32,617 nt of DNA from the NCBI GenBank assembly GCA_003167495.1, contig PMSX01000082.1, positions 70,975 through 103,591 on the forward strand, written 5' to 3'. The position numbers and the translations under genes were made by a program. The stretch's first letter is position 1; the number at the start of each line of letters is the position of its first letter. Shown here one piece after another: positions 25,466 to 32,617 of the stretch. This DNA comes from Bryobacterales bacterium (GTDB taxonomy: Bacteria; Acidobacteriota; Terriglobia; Bryobacterales; Bryobacteraceae). Below the pieces are notes generated by a model. The model did no database searches. It had not been told where the DNA came from and saw nothing but the letters and a program-made list of their open reading frames with translations.

Positions 25466-26404
25466 TTAAGCCTGCACGGCTAGTTCCGATTCGTGCCAAA
25501 ACTCTTCGCGCAAATACTTAGCAGCGCCATCGCATCCAATTGTGACAATCACTCCTTTGCGTCCCTGCTTGACAAGCTGCTCGGCAATACGCCGCGCGGC
25601 CACCACATTACCCGCTGCGGAAATTCCGAGCAGCAGACCTTCTTCGCGGCCAAGCTTGCGTGCCATGGCGTAGCAGTCCTCGGTATCGATCCACAGGTTG
25701 CCATCCGCGACTTTGTCGTCATAGATGCCAGGCACAATAGATGTCGGCAAATGCTTCGTGCCCTCCACGCCGTGCAGCGGCGTCGAAGGCTGAGCCGACC
25801 AGCATTCGACGCCTTTGATATCGCGCTTCAAGCGGCGGCTGGTGCCAATGAACGTACCGGTTGTTCCCAACAGCGCGACGAAATGAGTGAGGCGGCCTTC
25901 GGTTTGCTCGATAATCTCGGGCGCGGTGGTTTCGAAGTGCGCGCGCCAGTTGGCATCGTTGTTGTATTGGTCGGCGTAAAAGTAGCGATCGGGATCGGCG
26001 GCGTAGATCTCACGCACTTTTCGGAACGCGCCATCGGAGCCCGTCGCTGCATCGGTCAGCACGAGTTCCGCGCCATAGGCTCGTAAAATAATCTTGCGGT
26101 CGTCGCTCGCGTTGGCCGGAAGACAGAGCTTCACTGCATAGCCCTTCGCCGCGCCTATCATCGCGTAAGCGATGCCAGTGTTGCCGCTGGTGGCATCGAG
26201 AATCGTTTTGCCGCTCGAGAGTTTACCGGACTTCTCGCCTTCGTGAATGATATTAAGACCAGGCCGGTCCTTCACCGATCCACCCGGGTTGAAATATTCG
26301 AGCTTTACCCAGATTTCGACGCCGGGCAAGTCTGCGCACGTGCGCCCCAGCTTTACCAGCGGAGTATTGCCGATTTGCTCCAGCAGATGGCGGCCGTTTC
26401 TCAT
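25466..26404 (-). CDS. Cysteine synthase family PLP enzyme (CysK/CysM)
   Basis: This 312-residue PLP enzyme forms cysteine from an activated serine (usually O-acetylserine) and sulfide. The PLP lysine is Lys45 in NPGGSVKDRP. The substrate loop TSGNTG is at 72-77, and the phosphate-binding loop is LLGTTGTFIGTSRRLK. It has HGVEGTKHLPTSIVPGIYD rather than the GPHKIQGIG-type segment of classical CysK, so CysM-like or other donor preference is possible. Its ATG overlaps the stop of the 177-residue gene (TAATG), giving translational coupling. It is the last gene of the sulfite-reductase operon, consistent with fixing the sulfide that enzyme makes. Confidence 0.93.
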   Translation of the reverse strand: MRNGRHLLEQIGNTPLVKLGRTCADLPGVEIWVKLEYFNPGGSVKDRPGLNIIHEGEKSGKLSSGKTILDATSGNTGIAYAMIGAAKGYAVKLCLPANASDDRKIILRAYGAELVLTDAATGSDGAFRKVREIYAADPDRYFYADQYNNDANWRAHFETTAPEIIEQTEGRLTHFVALLGTTGTFIGTSRRLKRDIKGVECWSAQPSTPLHGVEGTKHLPTSIVPGIYDDKVADGNLWIDTEDCYAMARKLGREEGLLLGISAAGNVVAARRIAEQLVKQGRKGVIVTIGCDGAAKYLREEFWHESELAVQA

Positions 26405-26937
26405 TAAGCGACCTTACGAACGGCAGCCCGCAAACGTTCGCGGGGTTCGCCACGCCGTTCCAAAACGTATTGACCCGCGCCGAAAAGACCGTCGAAGAAA
26501 CGCGTCGCCTCCGGCTTGACATGGTTCCACGATTCATCGGTGTTGGGATGCAATAACCGATCGTTGAAAACAATTTCCAGGTGGCTCGCATCGAATTGCA
26601 GCTTACCTTGGAATTCGGGCTCTCGCTCAAGCCGCTGGCAGGCATGGAGAGCTGCGTCGTAGGCTTGCCGCAGTTCCTCTTGCCCGTCGCCAGAGCCTTT
26701 CGCCTTACGGTTATAGAGAAGCCCCAGTTCGTCTCGCGCGTAGTCAAGGCTGTAGTTCGCTTCATGCGCAATCAGCAACACTCCCGGACCTTCCGGCACA
26801 TGCGAATAATCGGCCACATCAATGAGCAATTCGGGCAGATCGCGTTTTTGAATCCAGCGGTGAAACACCGGGATTGCGTCCGCCACGTTTACGTCGCGGT
26901 CCGTCTTGGCAAAGATTTTGATGTTTATGTGCTGCAT
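26404..26937 (-). CDS. Unrecognised 177-residue protein inside the sulfur-assimilation operon
   Basis: I do not recognise a named family. The protein is soluble (no membrane segment or signal peptide) and mixed alpha/beta by appearance. It begins MQHINIKIFAKTDRDVNVAD, IPVFHRWIQKRDLPELLIDV, then a conspicuous block VPEGPGVLLIAHEANYSLDY, a helical middle (QAYDAALHACQRLE) and HLEIVFNDRLLHPNTDESW. It has a single Cys, so iron-sulfur binding by itself is unlikely. It sits 15 nt after the sulfite reductase gene and overlaps the cysteine synthase start by one base. This strongly suggests a role in sulfite/sulfide handling or electron supply, which is inference from position only. Confidence 0.85.
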   Translation of the reverse strand: MQHINIKIFAKTDRDVNVADAIPVFHRWIQKRDLPELLIDVADYSHVPEGPGVLLIAHEANYSLDYARDELGLLYNRKAKGSGDGQEELRQAYDAALHACQRLEREPEFQGKLQFDASHLEIVFNDRLLHPNTDESWNHVKPEATRFFDGLFGAGQYVLERRGEPRERLRAAVRKVA

Positions 26938-26952
26938 GCTTGATCTGTCCCC

Positions 26953-29199
26953 TTAAGCAGGCACCGGCGTTTGTGTGGAGAGCCGCAGTGAACAACTATG
27001 GCACGCTTCAATAAAGAGCTGTGTTTCTTCGATCAAGCGGTGAGCCGATTCCGGAGTGTACGATTCCGCCGCATGCTCGTGAGCACGGAACAGGAATTGC
27101 GCAAACTTGCCGCCCGCAAACGGGTCGAAGAAGAGCTCCGTGTCGTAGAAGTCGCGGCGAAAGGCATCTACGATGCCGTCGGGCGTGGCGAGAAAGAACG
27201 CTTTGCGCCAGGCGAGCAGCGCCTTGGCGCCGTTGAGCATCGCTTCATGCGCTCGCTGGGTCGCGCCAGCGGTGTCACCTTTCTCCATGGCCAATTGGGC
27301 TTCAAACGCCTCGCGTTCACATGCTGTCAACTGAAACTCGAGCGGTGTCACGACTTCTCCGGCGCATTCTCCCACTCCCAAGTCACCGAGCGTGTACTCC
27401 CGCGGATCGTGCCAATCGGTATAAAGCGTGGGGTCTTGATCATGTGGCGGCAGAGTGCCCAAATCGTCGAGCATCTTCTTACACTCCGCTTTGCCAATGC
27501 GCCGAATGAAGGCCTGAAACTCTTCGCCGGCTTGCCGTTCGGCGACGAAGCGGCGCGTGATGCGATCCACCGCTTCGGGGATGCGCTTCGAGGGAACCGC
27601 GCCAATGGCCAGGCCATAGGAGCCTCCATTGTTGCCCCACTGCCCGCCCAGCACGACTTGAAAATGCGGCGTGGCATAGCCATTCTTGTTGCGGTTAACA
27701 CCGTAGAAACCCAGGTCCGCGAGATGGTGCTGGCCACAGGAGTTGAAGCAGCCGCTGATCTTGATGCGCAGTTTGCGCACCGCTTCGTCCTGCGTGACGG
27801 AGTTTTCTACCAGGCGCAAGCGTAACTCACCCGCCAGACCGCGCGAAGACGAGATACCGAGTTTGCAGGTATCCGTTCCGGGGCACGCGGTCGGATCGAA
27901 AATCGTCTCCGCCACCGGCGCAGCTAGACGCCCTGCTTTCAGATCTTTGTGCAAATCAACTAAGTCGGCTTCACTCACCCAGCGCAAAACTATGTTCTGT
28001 TCCACGGTGAGACGGACGGTCTCATTTGTATATTTGCGCGCGATATCGGCCAGCACGCGCAATTGATCGGAAGTAATATCGCCTAACGGCAGCGCGATGG
28101 TGACGGTTGCGTATCCCGGCTGGCGCTGTGCGTAGACATTTGCGGCCTTCCACTGCCGGAACTCTTCGGAATCGATTTTCACCAAGCCAACAGGACGGCG
28201 TGCCGTTTCCTGCTCCTTGCGCACGTCCGCCAGATAGGCTGTCCAACGAACATCCGGTGTAAGGATCGCGCGCTCTTCTTTCACCAGGCGTTTGAATTCG
28301 TCCAGCCCAAGCTTCGCGACAAGAAATTTCAGGCGCGCCGTGTTGCGATTTTTCTTTTCGCCCAGCCTCGCGAACACGCGCGAAATGGCCTGGGTCAAGG
28401 GCAGCAGCTCCGCTTCCGGCAAGAATTCGTCAAACAACTTGGCTTGATAAGGAACCGCGCCCAGTCCGCCGCCGACCCACACTTCGAAGCCGCGCTGGCC
28501 ATCGCGTTCACGCGCAATGCAACCAATATCGTGAATGCGAACAAGACCGCAAGGATTAGTGTCGCAGCCTGAAAAAGCGATCTTTACCTTGCGGCCAAAG
28601 TTCTGCACATCGGGATGCCCCAGCAAAAAATATGCGGTCGCTTTGGCATAGGGCGTGACATCGAAAGATTGATCGCGGCAAACGCCCGCCAGATGGCATG
28701 CCGTGACGTTGCGAATGCTATTGCCGCAGGCTTCGCGCGTGGTAATCTCGACCGCCGCCAGACGGCGCATCAGCGCCGGCGTGTCTTCTATATGAATGAA
28801 GTGGAGCTGGATGTCCTGCCGCGTGGTGACGTGCGCAATGCCATCTGAATATTCTTCCGCCAACTCTGCCAGCACTTCCAATTGCGCTGCATTCAAACCG
28901 CCGAACGGAATTTTGATACGCTCCATGCCGGGCGCATCCCACAGGGTGCCCGGCCCTTTGGTCAACGCTTCCTGCGGATAGTTGAGCTTGCGGCTTTCCA
29001 CACCATCATGCCGCTGACCGTTGTCATAACGCTGGCCGTAAGCGCCGCGGCGCAAACGTGTTTCAGCGAAGACTTTGTCATCGATTTTGCCTTGCTTTTT
29101 CAGGGCAAGTTCGTTTTCAAAGATGTCAATCTCCGTCGCCAACTCTGGTTTGATGTGGGCACCGAGGCGCTGCTTCCATTGCGGGTTGCTGGCTTTCAT
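26953..29199 (-). CDS. Siroheme nitrite/sulfite reductase with C-terminal extension
   Basis: This 748-residue protein has the duplicated ferredoxin-type nitrite/sulfite reductase fold, giving six-electron reduction of sulfite to sulfide (or nitrite to ammonia). N-terminal half-domain motifs are RIKIPFGGLNAAQLEVLAEL, HVTTRQDIQLHFI and RNVTACHLAGVC. The siroheme/4Fe-4S ligands are in ACPGTDTC (Cys439, Cys445) and SGCFNSCG (Cys484, Cys488), with the C-x5-C and C-x3-C spacing intact. From about residue 575 an extra, largely helical region runs to the end (ECAGEVVTPLEFQLTACERE, MEKGDTAGATQRAHEAMLNG, CHSCSLRL). The following cysteine synthase gene argues for sulfite as substrate. An extended -10 promoter and an inverted repeat precede it. 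Confidence 0.94.
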   Translation of the reverse strand: MKASNPQWKQRLGAHIKPELATEIDIFENELALKKQGKIDDKVFAETRLRRGAYGQRYDNGQRHDGVESRKLNYPQEALTKGPGTLWDAPGMERIKIPFGGLNAAQLEVLAELAEEYSDGIAHVTTRQDIQLHFIHIEDTPALMRRLAAVEITTREACGNSIRNVTACHLAGVCRDQSFDVTPYAKATAYFLLGHPDVQNFGRKVKIAFSGCDTNPCGLVRIHDIGCIARERDGQRGFEVWVGGGLGAVPYQAKLFDEFLPEAELLPLTQAISRVFARLGEKKNRNTARLKFLVAKLGLDEFKRLVKEERAILTPDVRWTAYLADVRKEQETARRPVGLVKIDSEEFRQWKAANVYAQRQPGYATVTIALPLGDITSDQLRVLADIARKYTNETVRLTVEQNIVLRWVSEADLVDLHKDLKAGRLAAPVAETIFDPTACPGTDTCKLGISSSRGLAGELRLRLVENSVTQDEAVRKLRIKISGCFNSCGQHHLADLGFYGVNRNKNGYATPHFQVVLGGQWGNNGGSYGLAIGAVPSKRIPEAVDRITRRFVAERQAGEEFQAFIRRIGKAECKKMLDDLGTLPPHDQDPTLYTDWHDPREYTLGDLGVGECAGEVVTPLEFQLTACEREAFEAQLAMEKGDTAGATQRAHEAMLNGAKALLAWRKAFFLATPDGIVDAFRRDFYDTELFFDPFAGGKFAQFLFRAHEHAAESYTPESAHRLIEETQLFIEACHSCSLRLSTQTPVPA

Positions 29200-29219
29200 G
29201 AGCGGGACTGCTGAATCAT

Positions 29220-29242
29220 CCTAAACAGACTCGAGATTTAGG
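29220..29242. promoter_or_regulatory. Inverted repeat CCTAAA-N11-TTTAGG, candidate operator of the sulfur operon
   Basis: Perfect six-base arms at 29220-29225 and 29237-29242 enclose CTCGAG. The repeat starts 21 bp upstream of the sulfite reductase ATG and directly follows the -10 at 29246-29251. It would therefore cover the transcription start and early leader, a typical repressor site. The regulator is unknown. Confidence 0.5.
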
Positions 29243-29245
29243 CCA

Positions 29246-29254
29246 ATTATAGCA
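29246..29254 (-). promoter_or_regulatory. Extended -10 promoter (TGCTATAAT) of the sulfite reductase operon
   Basis: On the minus strand TGC (29254-29252) directly precedes a perfect TATAAT (29251-29246). No good -35 lies 16-18 nt upstream, which extended -10 promoters can do without. The expected start point is near 29239, inside the inverted repeat. It lies in the 57-bp gap after the M28 peptidase gene. Confidence 0.6.
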
Positions 29255-29256
29255 GT

Positions 29257-30690
29257 TTATCGGCCAGCTAAGTGCTCCGGCATGTCCGCCAAAATGTAGG
29301 CGAGTACCGCCAGGAGCGCGGTGTTTTTCTTGAATTCGGTGGGATTCACTTTGTCCACCGTGTCGGCTTGCGTATGATGCCAATCGAAATAATGTTCAGC
29401 GGTCGTTGTGGGGCTCAGGCTAGGCACGCCTTTGGCTACAATCGGGCCAATGTCGGAGCCGCCACCGCCCTGGTTCACTTGTGTGGCTTGAATGGGCGCC
29501 AGCAGTTGACCAATCTCCTGACAAAGCTTAAAGGAGCGGTCCTGTTCAGCGTTTCGTTTCTGTTCCACATCGAACGCCGGGCCGGCACGGCGTCCTCCGA
29601 AGGACCAGCTGTAACCAAAGCCCAGCGGGCGTTCCGCGCCTTCATCCATTTCGATGGCGGCTACGTGGTTTAATACTTTGTCGCCGACCCATTTCAGATA
29701 AGCTTCCCCGCCCCGTCCGCCGTTCTCTTCGTTCACCCAGAACACAACGCGGACCGTGCGCTTCGGCTTGAGACCAAGTTTTTGAATGAGCGCGGCGGCT
29801 TCGAGAGTCGCCATAATGCCCGATCCGTCGTCTTGCGCACCTTGTCCTACATCCCAAGAGTCGAGATGACCTCCCATTACTACAATCTCTTCCGGGTGCT
29901 CCGAGCCAGGAATCTCTCCTATGACATTGGCGGCTTCCTGGTCGGGTTCCATGTGTGCTTGCATTTCCATATGAACGCGCGGAACGGCTCCGCTATCCTG
30001 CAAACGCTTCAGCAACAGAGCGTCTTCAATACTGATCGCCGCAGCGGGAATCTTCGGCGCATCATCGGCATACTGTAAAGTCCCAGTGTGAGGAAGTTGC
30101 AGCGCCAGTGGTGTAATGGAACGCACCAACACACCGATGGCCCCCTGTTTCGCTGCTTGCGACGCACCTCCCACACGGTAAGCCACTGTCCTCCCATAGC
30201 CCTCATAAGGTGCATTGAACACGACAATTTTGCCGGCCACCTTAGCGCCCAAACTCGCGAGCTCTGCAAAATCAGCCACTACCACAGCATCGCCAGTAAG
30301 TCCGTCAGCCGGCGTGCTCACACTCATGCCAAGCCCTAAGAAATGCAAAGGTCTCTCAACGGGAGACAGAATCGCGCCTGACTCCCTACCCCGTACCCAA
30401 TGTGGAACCATCACAGGAGGTGTCACGATGTTGGTCAGACCCGCCTTCTTCATTTCTTCCGCCGACCATTTCACAGCCCGCAGGAGAGATTCGGAACCGC
30501 TCAGGCGATTGCCAATGCGATCACACAAATTGGCTAGACGCGCGTAGCCTGCGTCGTCGTGCAAGGCGGCATCGATAATCTGGTTTGCGGTGGCGCCATA
30601 CTGGCTGGCGATATTGGCTTGCCCGGCGGCGTGGCTCATGATCGGTAACAGCGCCAAGGACAGAAGACTGCAGAGAGTGAGGCGTCGCAT
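29257..30690 (-). CDS. Secreted M28-family peptidase (carboxypeptidase Q-like)
   Basis: This 477-residue exported di-zinc exopeptidase has a signal peptide (MRRLTLCSLLSLALLPIMSHA). A protease-associated (PA) domain is inserted around residues 130-250. The M28 catalytic core follows: VVMGGHLDSWDVGQGAQDDGSG (His275, Asp287), FWVNEENGGRGG (Glu321/Glu322), AIEMDEGAE (Asp349) and the late histidine in EHYFDWHHTQADTVDKV. All metal and catalytic positions look intact. It probably releases amino acids or dipeptides from peptides outside the cytoplasm. It is divergent from the di-heme oxidoreductase gene with 83 bp between. Confidence 0.93.
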   Translation of the reverse strand: MRRLTLCSLLSLALLPIMSHAAGQANIASQYGATANQIIDAALHDDAGYARLANLCDRIGNRLSGSESLLRAVKWSAEEMKKAGLTNIVTPPVMVPHWVRGRESGAILSPVERPLHFLGLGMSVSTPADGLTGDAVVVADFAELASLGAKVAGKIVVFNAPYEGYGRTVAYRVGGASQAAKQGAIGVLVRSITPLALQLPHTGTLQYADDAPKIPAAAISIEDALLLKRLQDSGAVPRVHMEMQAHMEPDQEAANVIGEIPGSEHPEEIVVMGGHLDSWDVGQGAQDDGSGIMATLEAAALIQKLGLKPKRTVRVVFWVNEENGGRGGEAYLKWVGDKVLNHVAAIEMDEGAERPLGFGYSWSFGGRRAGPAFDVEQKRNAEQDRSFKLCQEIGQLLAPIQATQVNQGGGGSDIGPIVAKGVPSLSPTTTAEHYFDWHHTQADTVDKVNPTEFKKNTALLAVLAYILADMPEHLAGR

Positions 30691-30773
30691 GGTGTGGAAG
30701 GAAGTAGGTTAGCATGCTGCCGTAACGTTCTATCATTCTCTGTTACAGTATTAAGCCTACGAAGGAGGCTGTC

Positions 30774-32177
30774 ATGCATTCTTTTCGATTAACGACCGGC
30801 ATGGTCATTTCGGGCTTAGCTATAGCGGGAGCTATAACCAAAGGACCCGTGGATCCTGGGGTACGCCAGGGAGCCTCCAACGCAGGGCAACCACTGCCTG
30901 GCCTCGCAACTGACGAAACGGCCTTTTTTCAAGACGGGGCTGCGCGCTTCGTGGAAATCGAAACCGTCAGCGGCGGTCCCAACATTGGTCTTGGGCCGCG
31001 TTTCAATGGCAATCAATGTGCGGAATGTCATGTGCAACCAGCCATAGGTGGCTCAAGTCCCGCGACCAATCCGCAGTTGGCCGTGGCAACCCTGCAAGGT
31101 GGAAAAAATACACTGCCCTGGTTCCTCTATGACAAAGGACCGATACGCGAATCACGCTTCAAACGGAATCCGGACGGCACGGTGGACGGGGGCGTACACG
31201 CGGTTTTTGTAATCACCGGTCGTACCGATGCCCCGGGCTGCAATATTGCGCAACCAAACTTTGGCCGCCCGGGCAACCCAAAGACCGGTCTGGGCGGCAA
31301 TCCGAACCTAAGCTTTCGCATTGCTACACCTCTCTTTGGATTGGGGCTCATCGAAGCGATCACCGATGCCACCATCCTTGCAAACAGCGTTGAAAATTCA
31401 GACTCCAAGCGCACGTTCGGTATCAAGGGCCACCCCAATGCGGAGATCAGCGGAGTAGCTAATCGCAGCGCTAACGATGGCACCATTACACGATTCGGTT
31501 GGAAAGCGCAAAACAAATCGCTGCTGGTCTTCGCCGGTGAGGCCTATAACGTCGAAATGGGCATCACCAACATGATGTTTCCGCAAGAGCGCGACTATAC
31601 GCCCGGCTGTATCTTTAACGCCACGCCGGAAGACGCAACCAATTTCACACCCACCGGTGGGCAGAACGGCGCGGTCGCCCCTTACACCGCCGTTCTCTCC
31701 GATATCGAAGCGTTCGCAAACTTTATGCGCATGTTGGCGCCGCCCACTCCGGCACCTGACACCGATTCCACTATCCGTGGGCGCGATTTGTTCGCGAAGG
31801 TTGGTTGTGCTTTATGCCACACGCCGACGTTGATGACCGCGCAAAAAATTAGCAGCGGAGGAGCGCAAATTCCCAGCGTGGCGTTATCGAATCAACCGGT
31901 TCATCTCTACTCCGATGTCTTAGTTCATCACATGGGCAGAGGTCTGGCGGACGGGATTACCCAGGGAGGCGCAGGGCCAGATGAATTTCGCACGGCTCCG
32001 CTCTGGGGAGTGGGACAACGGATCTTTTTTCTGCATGACGGGAGAACCAGCGATTTGGTAGAGGCGATTGCGGCGCACCGGACCCCGGGGAGCGAAGCAA
32101 ATCGCGTGGTAGAGCGGTTCCGCAGGTTGACGACGAGTGCGCAGCAGGACATTATCAACTTCCTGCGCGGACTTTAG
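30774..32177 (+). CDS. Di-heme oxidoreductase family protein (DHOR, DUF1111-like)
   Basis: This 467-residue exported c-type cytochrome has a hydrophobic N-terminus (MVISGLAIAGA) for export and two heme-binding motifs, CAECH (82-86) and CALCH (345-349). The family, often annotated as thiol oxidoreductase, also shows RFNGNQCAECHVQPAIGG near the first heme. Conserved blocks between the hemes are FRIATPLFGLGLIEAI, RFGWKAQNKSLLVFAGEAYN and MGITNMMFP, and APLWGVGQRIFFLHDGR follows the second heme. It resembles bacterial cytochrome c peroxidases in layout, but the reaction in vivo is not settled. AAGGAGG lies 5 nt before the ATG, a strong ribosome site. Confidence 0.93.
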   Translation: MHSFRLTTGMVISGLAIAGAITKGPVDPGVRQGASNAGQPLPGLATDETAFFQDGAARFVEIETVSGGPNIGLGPRFNGNQCAECHVQPAIGGSSPATNPQLAVATLQGGKNTLPWFLYDKGPIRESRFKRNPDGTVDGGVHAVFVITGRTDAPGCNIAQPNFGRPGNPKTGLGGNPNLSFRIATPLFGLGLIEAITDATILANSVENSDSKRTFGIKGHPNAEISGVANRSANDGTITRFGWKAQNKSLLVFAGEAYNVEMGITNMMFPQERDYTPGCIFNATPEDATNFTPTGGQNGAVAPYTAVLSDIEAFANFMRMLAPPTPAPDTDSTIRGRDLFAKVGCALCHTPTLMTAQKISSGGAQIPSVALSNQPVHLYSDVLVHHMGRGLADGITQGGAGPDEFRTAPLWGVGQRIFFLHDGRTSDLVEAIAAHRTPGSEANRVVERFRRLTTSAQQDIINFLRGL

Positions 32178-32617
32178 GCGCTAAACGGAAACGCCGGCGA
32201 GCCGGGCGATCGTCAATGCGCACATTGGCGCGAGCCAGATCCGGCAACTCGGATAGGAGCCCCGGCGACGGTCTGATGATTTACGGCGGCAAAGTGGCAT
32301 TTGCTCAAAAAGGCGAAGAAAGAGCGTTTTTTGCGAAACGAGCTTTGCGAAGCGCCTGTTTTTCGCCTCGAACCCAATCGGTGGCACGAGGCGTTTTATA
32401 GAAACGAAGCCAAACCGTTGTTCGGGTACCCTCGGGCGGCGCCATCGAGCGAGTGAAAAATCGAACCCAATGGCGCGCGCAATGTCTCGTGCACGCAGAA
32501 GCAAAATATTCGATTTAGAAAGATCTAAGCCGGTTGGCCGGTCGGGCGGAGGGGCGCGATCCGGATTAAAGCGGAAGACGCCGGCAGACTGCCACAAGTT
32601 GGTTTGAACATAACGTG
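32178..32617. other. Terminal 440 bp without a convincing gene
   Basis: No supported gene is seen. A 138-codon minus-strand frame (32181-32597) is unusually rich in Arg, Leu and Phe, has no family resemblance or ribosome site, and I treat it as chance. The stretch holds an inverted repeat at 32364-32393. It also holds a repeated TCGAACCCAAT motif (about 32369-32379 and 32461-32471). Confidence 0.45.
32364..32393 (+). terminator. Inverted repeat CGCCTCG-N16-CGAGGCG then TTTTATA, possible terminator
   Basis: Seven-base arms at 32364-32370 and 32387-32393 enclose 16 nt and are followed by TTTTATA. It lies about 190 bp after the di-heme oxidoreductase stop. The loop is long and the T-run short, so this is a weak candidate. 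Confidence 0.3.

Noticed and set aside
32364..32471. TCGAACCC motifs resembling the T-loop of a tRNA on the minus strand
   Set aside because: The flanking bases do not form the T-stem, and no anticodon or acceptor stems could be built; not a tRNA.
32181..32597. 138-codon minus-strand ORF at the window end
   Set aside because: Composition (Arg/Leu/Phe rich, low complexity) and lack of a ribosome site or family suggest chance.

Overview
The window looks like a chromosomal segment of an acidobacterium, most likely from the Solibacter/Bryobacter side of the phylum. This is inferred from a 905-residue duplicated orphan MacB-type permease (ADOP family), a BlaI/M56 regulatory pair, several secreted hydrolases (M28, M2, Asp-box protein, secreted-looking acetamidase), and the remains of a PEP-CTERM (exosortase-sorted) protein. 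No rRNA, tRNA, CRISPR array, insertion sequence or phage gene was recognised.

Layout. 1-794 (-) is the N-terminal part of EF-Tu, cut by the window edge. 1089-3806 (-) is the ADOP permease. 4019-6394 (+) holds a formamidase/acetamidase-family protein and an APC amino-acid/polyamine transporter. 6446-6796 (-) is a small RlpA-like protein. 6880-11445 (-) is a compact housekeeping operon: ffh, rpsP, khpA-like KH protein, rimM, trmD, rplS, rnhB and a small membrane protein, several with overlapping or nearly touching ends. 11446-14319 is an accessory patch: an orphan ORF, a toxin-antitoxin pair whose PIN toxin is frameshifted, a decayed PEP-CTERM gene and a DUF2383-type four-helix protein.

14584-21154 is a long run of minus-strand genes. 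In transcription order it reads blaI, M56 peptidase, Asp-box (sialidase-like) secreted protein, TlpA-like thioredoxin, YyaL-like DUF255 protein, and tpx. Two near-identical palindromes (core TGCTAAGTACrTTAGCA) sit exactly at the starts of blaI and of the Asp-box gene. They are the best candidate operators for the BlaI protein encoded between them. The one at blaI also covers the -10 of a good promoter (TTGACG, 17 nt, TAACGT), which would give an essentially leaderless mRNA.

21393-23227 (+) is an angiotensin-converting-enzyme-like M2 peptidase broken by three single-base-type frameshifts. It is followed by a WecG/TagA-family glycosyltransferase and a bitopic membrane protein. 25466-29199 (-) is a cysteine-biosynthesis operon: siroheme nitrite/sulfite reductase with an extra C-terminal domain, an unrecognised 177-residue protein, and a cysteine synthase. 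It is preceded by an extended -10 promoter with an inverted repeat just downstream. The window ends with a secreted M28 peptidase (-), a divergent di-heme oxidoreductase (+), and about 440 bp without a convincing gene.

Functionally, the strongest undescribed signal is the BlaI-M56-Asp-box module with its paired operators. The sulfur operon with its unknown middle gene and candidate operator comes second. The broken genes (PIN toxin, PEP-CTERM protein, M2 peptidase) contrast with many very long intact ORFs in the same window. This argues for real local gene decay rather than poor sequence throughout, although isolated indel errors cannot be excluded from sequence alone.
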